Shown here piece by piece: positions 1 to 5,702 of a DNA stretch of 10,416 bases. A program made the position numbers and the translations under genes. Positions within the stretch are counted from its first letter, which is position 1. Each line of letters begins with the position of its first letter. The notes beneath the pieces were generated by a model that was not told where the DNA came from, did no database searches, and saw nothing but the letters and a program-made list of their open reading frames with translations. The stretch is from an uncultured Collinsella sp. (lineage in GTDB: Bacteria > Actinomycetota > Coriobacteriia > Coriobacteriales > Coriobacteriaceae): contig CAUBVH010000034.1 in the NCBI GenBank assembly GCA_958439425.1, forward strand, positions 1 through 10,416, given 5' to 3'.

Positions 1-943
1 CGTAGACGCCGGTGGTCAGGAAGTCGGCAAGCACGTTGTTCTTGTCGCTCGCGACGATGAGCTTGGCGACGGGCAGACCCATGCGCTTGGCATAGTAGCC
101 GGCCAGGATATCGCCAAAGTTGCCGGTCGGTACGCAGAACTCAACGGCGTCGCCTGCCTCGATGGCGCCGGCGCGCAGCAGCTGTGCATAGGCGGCAAAG
201 TAGTAGACGACCTGCGGCACCAGGCGGCCGACGTTGATGGAGTTGGCGCTCGAAAGCACCGTGCCGGCGGCCTCCAGGCGCTTGGCAAGCTCTTTATCGG
301 CAAAGATGCGCTTGACGGCACTCTGGGCGTCGTCAAAGTTGCCGCGGATGCCGCAGACGGCGACGTTATCGCCCTCCTGTGTGGACATCTGCAGGTTCTG
401 GACGCGGCTGACCTTGCCCTCGGGATAAAAGACGGTGATGCCCGTGCCCGGGGCGTCGGCAAAGCCGGCGAGTGCGGCCTTGCCGGTGTCGCCCGACGTG
501 GCGGTGACGATCATGATGCGCTCGGCGCCGCCGTCCTTGGCAGAGGTGCGGGCCATCAGACGGGGGAGCATCTGCAGGGCGACGTCCTTAAAGGCGCTCG
601 TGGGGCCGCCAAAGAGCTCCATCACATAGGTTTGCGGGGCGTCGGCGCCCGGTGCGGCGTCGAGTTTGACGAGCGGCGTAACCTCTTCGCTCACGAACGT
701 GCCGCGGTATGCCTCGTCGACACACGCCGAAATTTCTTCGGCTGTGTAATCATTCAGTAACATTCCCAACACATCTTGAGCGATTTCAAAGTACGATTTA
801 TCTGCAAGCGAGCTGATATCGACCTGCTGGGTGCCGAGCTCGTCTGAGACAAACAAACCCCCGTCGGGAGCGATGCCGGTACGGATTGCCACCTTACTTG
901 AGCACGATAAAGTGCGTCCTCGTGTACTATGATAAGTTCCCAT
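1..943 (-). CDS. thrC: threonine synthase, 5' part (runs off the left edge)
   Basis: PLP-dependent threonine synthase, which converts O-phosphohomoserine and water to threonine and phosphate in the cytoplasm. The 314 visible codons are open to the window edge; the family is usually somewhat under 500 residues, so the C-terminus is missing. Seen in order: N-terminal STRG (residues 6-9) and GIAPDGGLFV (23-32); FGGPTSAFKD (111-120) with the expected PLP lysine K119; TATSGDTG (148-155) for cofactor phosphate binding; NSINVGRLVPQ (234-244); and PTGNFGDILAGYYAKR (272-287). Start choice: the ATG at 943 gives the conserved N-terminus and has GAGGAGC 8 nt upstream. An internal ATG at 763 would delete the family's N-terminal domain. 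It is divergent from lysC across 104 bp, consistent with joint control of the aspartate pathway. No frameshift seen. Family assignment is very secure. Confidence 0.96.
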   Translation of the reverse strand, partial: MGTYHSTRGRTLSCSSKVAIRTGIAPDGGLFVSDELGTQQVDISSLADKSYFEIAQDVLGMLLNDYTAEEISACVDEAYRGTFVSEEVTPLVKLDAAPGADAPQTYVMELFGGPTSAFKDVALQMLPRLMARTSAKDGGAERIMIVTATSGDTGKAALAGFADAPGTGITVFYPEGKVSRVQNLQMSTQEGDNVAVCGIRGNFDDAQSAVKRIFADKELAKRLEAAGTVLSSANSINVGRLVPQVVYYFAAYAQLLRAGAIEAGDAVEFCVPTGNFGDILAGYYAKRMGLPVAKLIVASDKNNVLADFLTTGVY

Positions 944-951
944 ATAACACT

Positions 952-958
952 GCTCCTC
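952..958 (-). promoter_or_regulatory. thrC ribosome binding site
   Basis: On the minus strand GAGGAGC lies 8 nt before the ATG at 943. This fixes the thrC start there rather than at the in-frame ATG 60 codons further in (763). Confidence 0.75.
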
Positions 959-979
959 GGATGCCTTAGTCCCAATCGG

Positions 980-995
980 TGAAACCATGGTATCA
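980..995. promoter_or_regulatory. palindromic candidate operator / divergent promoter core between thrC and lysC
   Basis: TGAAACCATGGTATCA is an inverted repeat with 7 of 8 base pairs matching and an 8-bp perfect core, ACCATGGT. It lies near the middle of the divergent gap. Each strand also shows a TGN-preceded weak -10-like hexamer overlapping the dyad: TATCAG on plus (991-996) and TACCAT on minus (992-987). These could be face-to-face extended -10 promoters, but neither has a convincing -35 box. Operator and promoter roles are inferences from symmetry and position; no regulator is identified. Confidence 0.35.
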
Positions 996-1047
996 GAGCG
1001 CGCAAAATAGGTTCGCAGAGGCTTTTTAGAAAGGTAACCTCCAGCCC

Positions 1048-2436
1048 ATGATTAAGATTGCCAAGTTTGGCGGCTCGTCGGTCGCCGACGCCGAACACTT
1101 TAAGAAGATCAAGGCCATCGTCGATGCCGATCCGGCCCGCCGTTTTGTGGTGGTTTCTGCCTGCGGTCGCCGTTTTAAGGGCGACACCAAGGTGACTGAC
1201 CTGCTCTACCTGGTTAACGCGCACGTTAAGTACCACGTGTCGTGTGAGGAGCTGCTCGAGGACATTGGCCAGCGCTATTTTGATATCGCTGACGAGCTGG
1301 AGCTCACCTATCCCATTCGTGAGGAGTTTGCAGCCTTTGCTGAGCGCGCCCGCTCCGGTGGCTACTCCACCGAGGAACTCGTGAGCCGCGGCGAGTACTT
1401 TACCGCCCGTCTGATGGCCGAGTACCTGGGCCTGCCGTTCCTGGATGCCGCGACGGTCGTGGCGTTCCATCATGACGGTACGCTCAGCATGAACCGCACC
1501 GCCGAGCTGGTGCAGGAGTACGGCCAGCAGGGTGGCTTTGTCATGCCCGGTTTCTACGGCGCGACGCGTGAGGGCCAGATCAAACTGCTCGACCGCGGCG
1601 GCGGCGATATCTCGGGCTCGATCCTGGCCAAGTGCCTGGGCGCCGACCTGTACGAGAACTGGACCGACGTCTCGGGCTTCTATTCCGCCGACCCGCGCAT
1701 TGTGCCCGAGGCTCAGCCCATCGCCCGCGTTACCTACGAGGAGCTGCGCGAGCTTTCGTACATGGGTGCAAGCGTCCTGCACGAGGAGGCCGTGTTCCCC
1801 GTGCGCGAGGCGGGTATTCCGCTGGTCATCAAGAACACCAATGCGCCGCAGGACCCTGGAACGATCATTAGCGAGACGGCTGACGAGGGCGAGGCCGAGC
1901 CCATTATTACCGGCGTGACCGGCAAACGCGGTTTTGTCGCCATCAACGTCGCCCGCGACCGCACCAAGCCCCGTGTCGGCTTTATGCGCCGTGCGCTTTC
2001 GGTCTTCGAACGCTATGACGTTTCCGTCGAGCACATGCCCACTGGTGTCGACCGCTTTGGCGCCGTGGTGCAGGAGCAGGATGTGCACGATTCGCTGTAC
2101 TCGCTTGTGGGCGACATCCAGCAGGAGGTCGAGCCGCTCGAGATCGAGGTTGTCGAGGGCCTGGCGCTCATCGCGACCGTCGGTCGTAACCTGCGCGGTC
2201 GTGCAGGTATCTCGGGCCATCTGTTTGGCATGCTCGGCCAGGCCGGCGTGAGCGTGCGCATGATTTCGCAGAGCTGTGACGAGATCAACATCATTATCGG
2301 TGTCGAGGAGAAGGACTTCGACCTGGCGATCCAGACCATTTACCGTGCCTTCTCCGACGAAAACGGCATTGTGAAGGTCTCCGATCTGGAGGCTCCTGCG
2401 CCGGTCGATCCCGCCCCGGCCGCGCTCCACAAGTAG
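1048..2436 (+). CDS. lysC: aspartate kinase (aspartokinase), single-function with two ACT domains
   Basis: ATP-dependent phosphorylation of L-aspartate to 4-aspartyl phosphate, the committed step to lysine, threonine and methionine. The 462 residues include the amino-acid-kinase motif KFGGSS (6-11), SACGRRFKGDTKVTDLL (37-53), SRGEYFTARLMA (113-124), RGGGDISGS (183-191) and WTDVSGFYSADPRIVP (205-220). The C-terminal regulatory half holds two ACT-type segments (about 295-365 and 372-445), the second with SQSCDEINIIIGV. The fused ACT pair is the usual site of lysine and/or threonine feedback in this family; which effector acts here cannot be read from the sequence. The RFKGDTKVTDLL stretch resembles the Firmicutes-type monofunctional enzymes. 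The last 14 residues are a Pro/Ala-rich tail. The ATG at 1048 has AGAAAGG about 13 nt upstream, a long spacing, but the next residues match the family N-terminus exactly. Followed by asd after 173 nt. Confidence 0.97.
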   Translation: MIKIAKFGGSSVADAEHFKKIKAIVDADPARRFVVVSACGRRFKGDTKVTDLLYLVNAHVKYHVSCEELLEDIGQRYFDIADELELTYPIREEFAAFAERARSGGYSTEELVSRGEYFTARLMAEYLGLPFLDAATVVAFHHDGTLSMNRTAELVQEYGQQGGFVMPGFYGATREGQIKLLDRGGGDISGSILAKCLGADLYENWTDVSGFYSADPRIVPEAQPIARVTYEELRELSYMGASVLHEEAVFPVREAGIPLVIKNTNAPQDPGTIISETADEGEAEPIITGVTGKRGFVAINVARDRTKPRVGFMRRALSVFERYDVSVEHMPTGVDRFGAVVQEQDVHDSLYSLVGDIQQEVEPLEIEVVEGLALIATVGRNLRGRAGISGHLFGMLGQAGVSVRMISQSCDEINIIIGVEEKDFDLAIQTIYRAFSDENGIVKVSDLEAPAPVDPAPAALHK

Positions 2437-2486
2437 CTGCTATCCCAGTAGATTTTTGGGACTTGCCTCAAAAACTACGGCGGGGC

Positions 2487-2508
2487 GTTTCGTTTCGGTT
2501 TCGTTTCG
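2487..2508 (+). repeat. 11-bp perfect tandem repeat in the asd leader
   Basis: GTTTCGTTTCG occurs twice head to tail with no mismatch, and a further GTTTCG follows at 2518-2523 inside the adjacent hairpin. It lies about 100 nt before the asd start. It could be a regulator site or simple-sequence slippage. Confidence 0.6.
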
Positions 2509-2511
2509 ACG

Positions 2512-2532
2512 GGGCGGGTTTCGTGCCCGCCC
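2512..2532 (+). other. GC-rich hairpin upstream of asd
   Basis: GGGCGGG (2512-2518) pairs perfectly with CCCGCCC (2526-2532) across a 7-nt loop. No run of T follows (TGTTCTTG), so it is not a canonical intrinsic terminator. It could attenuate lysC read-through or shape the asd leader. An AATAAT hexamer at 2555-2560 could be a -10 box for asd, but no good -35 precedes it. Confidence 0.4.
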
Positions 2533-2609
2533 TGTTCTTGTATACACTGGCAACAATAATCGGCCTGCTCGGCGTGCGGGCAAAAGCCACAGCCTTTAAA
2601 GGGGGAAGC

Positions 2610-3635
2610 ATGAAACAGTACACGGTTGCTATTTTGGGCGCGACGGGAGCCGTGGGCACCCAGATGCTCGAGTGCCTCAACGAGCAGGAGTTTCCGGTCG
2701 GCAAGCTCAAGCTGCTAGCGAGCGCGCGCTCTGCGGGCAAGACCGTCGAGTTCCGCGGCGAGCAGGTTGTGATTGAGGAGGCTTGCCCCGAGGCTTTTGA
2801 GGGCTGCGACATCGTGCTCGGCGCTGCCGGCGACGATATCGCCAAGGAGCTGCTGCCCGAGGCCGTCAAGCGCGGCGCCGTCGTGGTCGACAACAGCCAC
2901 GCCTTCCGCATGGATCCCGAGGTGCCGCTGGTCGTACCCGAGATCAATGCTGACGACATCAAGTGGCATCACGGCCTTATCGCTAACCCCAACTGCGCGA
3001 CTATCATCGGCCTGGTTCCCACCTGGCCGCTGCACCAGCTTGCCGGCGTGAAGCGTATGATCGTGTCCACGTATCAGGCGGCTTCGGGTGCCGGCGCTCC
3101 CGGCATGGCCGAGCTTGAGGCTCAGCTGGCCGCCCTGGGCCGTGGCGAGGAGATTCCCGAGCCGTGCGCATTTGCCGCCCAGCTCGCGAGCAACCTGATT
3201 CCGCAGATTGGCGGCGTCAAGGAGGAGGGCTTTACCTCCGAGGAGATGAAACTGCAGAACGAGGGCCGCAAAATCATGCATCTGCCCGAGCTGCGCGTGA
3301 ATTGCACCTGCGTGCGCGTGCCGGTGCTGCGCTCGCACTCCGAGAGCATTACGCTCGAGTTTGAGCGCGATATTACGGTCGAGGAGGCCCGTGCTGCGCT
3401 GGCTGCCGCTCCCGGCGTCAAGCTGGTTGACGACATGAGTGCCGAGGATGCGCACGATCGCTTCCCCATGCCGATGGACACCTCCGACCAGGACCTGATT
3501 TGGGTCGGTCGCGTACGCCGCGACATCTCGAACCCCGAGGCCGCACGTGGCATCACCTTCTGGTGCTGCGGCGACCAAATCCGTAAGGGCGCGGCAACCA
3601 ACGCCGTCCAGATCGCTAAGCTGCTCTGCGAGTAG
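2610..3635 (+). CDS. asd: aspartate-semialdehyde dehydrogenase
   Basis: NADPH-dependent reduction of 4-aspartyl phosphate to aspartate-4-semialdehyde, directly after the LysC reaction. The 341 residues match the usual family length of about 330-370. Seen: the dinucleotide-binding GATGAVG (10-16), the active-site motif NPNCAT with catalytic Cys129, STYQAASGAG (153-162), and RVPVLRSHSES with the likely acid/base His243. Start choice: the ATG at 2610 has AAAGGGGGAA just upstream and gives the normal N-terminus (MKQYTVAILGATGAVG). The reading frame stays open back to 2463, but that Arg/Phe-rich 49-codon extension covers the tandem repeat and hairpin, lacks a ribosome site and has no family counterpart. 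Probably co-transcribed with lysC, or driven by its own promoter in the 173-nt gap. Directly downstream lies a very long perfect inverted repeat. Confidence 0.96.
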   Translation: MKQYTVAILGATGAVGTQMLECLNEQEFPVGKLKLLASARSAGKTVEFRGEQVVIEEACPEAFEGCDIVLGAAGDDIAKELLPEAVKRGAVVVDNSHAFRMDPEVPLVVPEINADDIKWHHGLIANPNCATIIGLVPTWPLHQLAGVKRMIVSTYQAASGAGAPGMAELEAQLAALGRGEEIPEPCAFAAQLASNLIPQIGGVKEEGFTSEEMKLQNEGRKIMHLPELRVNCTCVRVPVLRSHSESITLEFERDITVEEARAALAAAPGVKLVDDMSAEDAHDRFPMPMDTSDQDLIWVGRVRRDISNPEAARGITFWCCGDQIRKGAATNAVQIAKLLCE

Positions 3636-3650
3636 CGGTGGACCTGTCCG

Positions 3651-3779
3651 GCGGGGGCCGGGCTTAGTTTTCAGAACACTCCGCAGACCAGTGTGGCGCC
3701 TTGTCCTGCTCCTTCGGAGCCGCGGACAAGGCGCCACACTGGTCTGCGGAGTGTTCTGAAAACTAAGCCCGGCCCCCGC
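3651..3779. repeat. perfect inverted repeat, 56-bp arms and 17-nt spacer
   Basis: The left arm 3651-3706 and right arm 3724-3779 are exact reverse complements over all 56 bases. The spacer 3707-3723 itself contains a small stem, GCTCC-TTC-GGAGC (3708-3720). It begins 15 nt after the asd stop. There is no T-run on either side, so it is not a standard intrinsic terminator, although as RNA it would form a 56-bp duplex. GCGGTG occurs on both sides (3635-3640 and 3782-3787), a weak hint of a target-site duplication. No open reading frame of note. It could be a palindromic mobile element, an unusual transcript end, or a site for a structure-recognising protein. Confidence 0.9.
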
Positions 3780-3942
3780 TTGCGGTGACGTTGCTGCGAG
3801 CGGCTTGCGATGGGGCCGTTGTTGGTTGGGGCCGCTGGGCTGATATGGGAGCACGTGGTTGTTGCGGGGCCTAGTCCCGGCGGCGGCCTCGGCGCTTCGC
3901 GCCTGCTGCCTGGGGTGACTTTGGGCTTGGTGCGAATTGAGG
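3780..3942. other. non-coding stretch between the two palindromic elements
   Basis: G/T-rich sequence with no supportable gene on either strand. It holds one modest hairpin at 3879-3910: GGCGGCG pairing with TGCTGCC (two G-T pairs) around an inner GGCGC-TTC-GCGCC stem. No T-run follows. With its neighbours it forms a 646-bp gene-free gap (3636-4281). Confidence 0.5.
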
Positions 3943-4115
3943 TCTAATACTTTCCCGAGAAGTGAAGGACCTTATTTGGACCCCCGAAGCATTGGCATAT
4001 TTTGACCGCTATTTCCTGCGGTTTTGCAGCGCGAATCCTGCGGTTTTGCGGTCTAAAGGTGTGGATGCTCCGGGACTTCGTTTTTACTCGTTCACTTCTC
4101 GGGAAAAGTATTAGA
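3943..4115. repeat. 173-bp palindromic element with about 24-bp terminal inverted repeats (MITE-like or structured RNA)
   Basis: The left end (3943-3966, beginning TCTAATACTTTCCCGAG) and right end (4091-4115, ending CTCGGGAAAAGTATTAGA) are reverse complements except for one extra A in the right arm. Inside, CCCGAAGCAT (3983-3992) pairs with ATGCTCCGGG (4065-4074) with one G-T pair, and GACCGC (4004-4009) pairs with GCGGTC (4048-4053), so one strand can fold into a long stepped hairpin. The centre contains a 14-bp direct repeat, TCCTGCGGTTTTGC (4014-4027 and 4036-4049). It has no transposase; the small open frames inside do not look like proteins. No clear target-site duplication was found. 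Size and ends fit a miniature inverted-repeat transposable element; a non-coding RNA is the alternative. Confidence 0.65.
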
Positions 4116-4248
4116 GCTCAGCTGGCGGGGGTACCGCCCTGGCGTCGAAGCCCCGCGTCTTCTTCGCTTGATTGGGAAAAACAGCCTCGCTGAAGTAATT
4201 GCGAGCTCGCCCGGACGTATCTGCGGGGGTTGTCTGCACAATTCGCGG

Positions 4249-4254
4249 TATTAT
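4249..4254 (+). promoter_or_regulatory. possible -10 box for ogt
   Basis: TATTAT lies 27 nt before the ogt start, a normal distance. The only -35-like hexamer, TTGTCT at 4230-4235, is just 13 nt away, so this is weak. Confidence 0.3.
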
Positions 4255-4281
4255 GTTGCGGAGTTTTGAAAGGAGCCGCTG

Positions 4282-4857
4282 GTGGTCACGACGACGTTTG
4301 CTTCGCCTTTGGGCGAAATCCTGCTTGCCGCTGATGGCCGCGGTCTGACGGGGCTTTGGTTTGAGGGGCAGGAGCACTTTGGCTCCACGCTTCTCCGTGA
4401 AGACTCCGAACATGTTGAAGGCGTCGATGCGGTTTCCGGTACTGGTGGCATGTCGTCGGTGAGTCCGGCAAATGGTGCGGCCTCTTCGGTGCTTGAGCGT
4501 TCCTGGGCTTGGCTGAATGCTTATTTTGCAGGGCAGGAACCTCGGTTTACGCCGCCGTTGCATATGATCGGCACGGCGTTTCAGCGTGAGGTTTGGTTTG
4601 AGCTGCTTTCGATCCCGCGTGGCGAGGTCGCTACGTATGGCGAGATCGCCCAGCGTGTTGCGGCTCGACATCGTGTGCCGGGAAATGAAGCGCCCGTTGT
4701 ATCTCCTCGCGCGGTGGGGGCTGCGGTCGCTCGCAACCCTATTTCGATTATCGTGCCGTGCCATCGCGTGGTCGCGGCCGACGGATCGCTCAACGGATAC
4801 GCCGGTGGACTGGATCGCAAGGAGTGGCTGCTGCGCCTCGAGGGTGCCTATCTATAA
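4282..4857 (+). CDS. ogt: methylated-DNA--[protein]-cysteine S-methyltransferase (O6-alkylguanine-DNA alkyltransferase)
   Basis: Suicide DNA-repair protein that transfers the alkyl group from O6-alkylguanine to its own cysteine. The 191 residues carry an N-terminal alpha/beta domain (from FASPLGEILLAADGRGLTGLWF) and the C-terminal DNA-binding domain: TAFQREVWFELLSIPRGEV, TYGEIAQRVA, RAVGAAVARNPISIIVPCHRVV with acceptor Cys160, then GSLNGYAGGLDRKEWLLRLE. Start choice: the GTG at 4282 has AAAGGAG (4269-4275) 6 nt upstream and gives the expected N-terminus. Two insertions stand out: a Gly/Ser/Ala-rich segment at about 41-70 between the first strands and the following helix, and HRVPGNEAPVVSP at about 130-142, before the usual RAVG motif. 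Both look like loops, and catalytic residues are intact. It appears monocistronic, since the sequence downstream is a degraded gene. Confidence 0.93.
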   Translation: MVTTTFASPLGEILLAADGRGLTGLWFEGQEHFGSTLLREDSEHVEGVDAVSGTGGMSSVSPANGAASSVLERSWAWLNAYFAGQEPRFTPPLHMIGTAFQREVWFELLSIPRGEVATYGEIAQRVAARHRVPGNEAPVVSPRAVGAAVARNPISIIVPCHRVVAADGSLNGYAGGLDRKEWLLRLEGAYL

Positions 4858-4858
4858 G

Positions 4859-4918
4859 CTGCAGGCGGCCGCAACGCCCATGCGGCAAGCGCGCTCGCTG
4901 TACGGGCGTTGTTTGCAG
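4859..4918 (+). other. imperfect hairpin downstream of ogt
   Basis: CTGCA (4859-4863) and AACGCCC (4873-4879) pair with TGCAG (4914-4918) and GGGCGTT (4904-4910), leaving asymmetric internal loops. No T-run follows directly. It starts right after the ogt stop, so it may protect or end that transcript. Function unproven. Confidence 0.35.
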
Positions 4919-4999
4919 GGCGAGATGTGAAGCCGCCCGTTCCTTAAGTCCGACTAAGCTATAACCTTGCTTTTTTAAATATGCTCATCGACCTGCTAA

Positions 5000-5554
5000 G
5001 GCAGCACTAAGGCGAGTGCGGGTGCGCTATTATCGGCGCTCACGGAGCGCTTGGTGTTCTTGGCACGCATGGACGAGGGCTCGGCGGGCTTTACCATGGC
5101 GTCGATCGATCTTTCGGAGGCGGTGAACAAGGCGGCGGCGCCGTTTAAGTCGGTGGCGGTCTCAGGCGGTAAACGCCTGTCGACGTCGATTGCGACCGGC
5201 GTGCGGACCCATGCCGATGCCGCGGCGGTGGCACAGGTGGTTGAGTTGCTACTGGACAACGCCACGCGCTATGCGAGCGAGGGCAGCGTGATTGAGCTGA
5301 GCCTGTGCGCCGTTTCGCACGGCAAAGGCAAGGGCGCCGCCGAGCTTGTCGTATCGAACGCCGTGGACGAGCTGCCCGAGGGCGACCTGGACCGATTGTT
5401 CGATCGCTTCTATCGTGCGGATGCGTCGCGCAGCTCCAAGACGGGTGGCTCGGGCGTGGGCCTGTCCGTGGTGCGTGCCATCGCCGAGGCCCATGGAGGC
5501 GCCGCCACCGTATCCGGTCACGGCAACCAGATCACCTTCACCGTTTGCCTTTAA
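5000..5554 (+). pseudogene. 3' remnant of a sensor histidine kinase (catalytic ATPase domain only)
   Basis: Recognisable histidine-kinase homology begins around 5030 (LLSALTERLVFLARMDEG, the end of the dimerisation helix) and runs to the stop at 5552. The HATPase_c motifs are present: N box VVELLLDNATRYA, F box LFDRFYRAD, and G2 box GGSGVGLSVVRAIAEAHGG; the G1 region is the divergent SNAVDELPEGD. The phosphoacceptor His box, sensor and membrane segments are absent. The same frame has a stop at 4997-4999, and only about 190 nt separate it from ogt, too little for the missing part. No response-regulator gene lies nearby. The only starts are a TTG at 5051 and an ATG at 5069, neither with a clear ribosome site. 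It is best read as the tail of a deleted two-component system. A free-standing ATPase-domain protein is less likely. The dispersed palindromic repeat begins exactly at its stop codon. Confidence 0.8.
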
Positions 5555-5604
5555 AACCTGCCAAAAAGGAACAGGTTTATTTTGGCAGGTTTTATCTGGG
5601 GAAA
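5552..5604 (+). repeat. dispersed palindromic repeat, copy 1
   Basis: TAAAACCTGCCAAAA (5552-5566) and TTTTGGCAGGTTTTA (5580-5594) are perfect 15-bp arms around a 13-nt loop, followed by the conserved tail TCTGGGGAAACG. The first three bases are the stop codon of the kinase remnant. The A-tract/GC-stem/T-tract layout would suit a bidirectional intrinsic terminator. Near-identical to the copy at 10260. Confidence 0.85.
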
Positions 5605-5631
5605 CGTCCGCAGGAGAGGGCATGGGCGGTG

Positions 5632-5660
5632 TGAACATATGCATCTCTACCTGCTAAAAT
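5632..5660 (+). promoter_or_regulatory. promoter of the AIM24-family gene
   Basis: TGAACA (5632-5637, 4 of 6 to the -35 consensus) lies 17 nt before TAAAAT (5655-5660, 5 of 6 to the -10 consensus). The -10 is preceded by TG in the extended position (TGC-TAAAAT). The leader to the ATG would be about 36 nt. Confidence 0.5.
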
Positions 5661-5702
5661 ATAGGCATCGTTATTCGGCTCCTGAGTGGAAAGGAGACGG
5701 TC

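Noticed and set aside
944..1047. Riboswitch or T-box upstream of lysC
   Set aside because: The gap is only 104 bp and shows no conserved T-box or lysine-riboswitch motif or terminator hairpin.
754..2430. 558-codon open frame on the minus strand
   Set aside because: It mirrors lysC codon for codon in a high-GC gene, has no recognisable domain, and also overlaps the thrC start. The plus-strand aspartokinase explains the region.
2442..2461. Hairpin TCCCA/TGGGA after lysC as a terminator
   Set aside because: The stem is only 5 bp, the T-run sits in the loop rather than after the stem, and asd continues the pathway downstream.
2463..2609. N-terminal extension of asd
   Set aside because: The frame is open, but the Arg/Phe-rich residues have no counterpart in the family, and the ATG at 2610 has a strong ribosome site.
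2715..3854. 379-codon open frame on the minus strand
   Set aside because: Shadow of asd running into the long inverted repeat; low-complexity His/Ala/Gly-rich translation without motifs.
4002..4193. 63-codon ORF leaving the MITE-like element
   Set aside because: No ribosome site and no protein character; it covers the direct repeat and the right terminal repeat, which are better explained as DNA or RNA structure.
4943..4976. Terminator candidate before the kinase remnant (CTTAAGT/ACTAAG stem, later T6)
   Set aside because: The stem has a bulge, and the T-run lies about 12 nt beyond it, too far for intrinsic termination.
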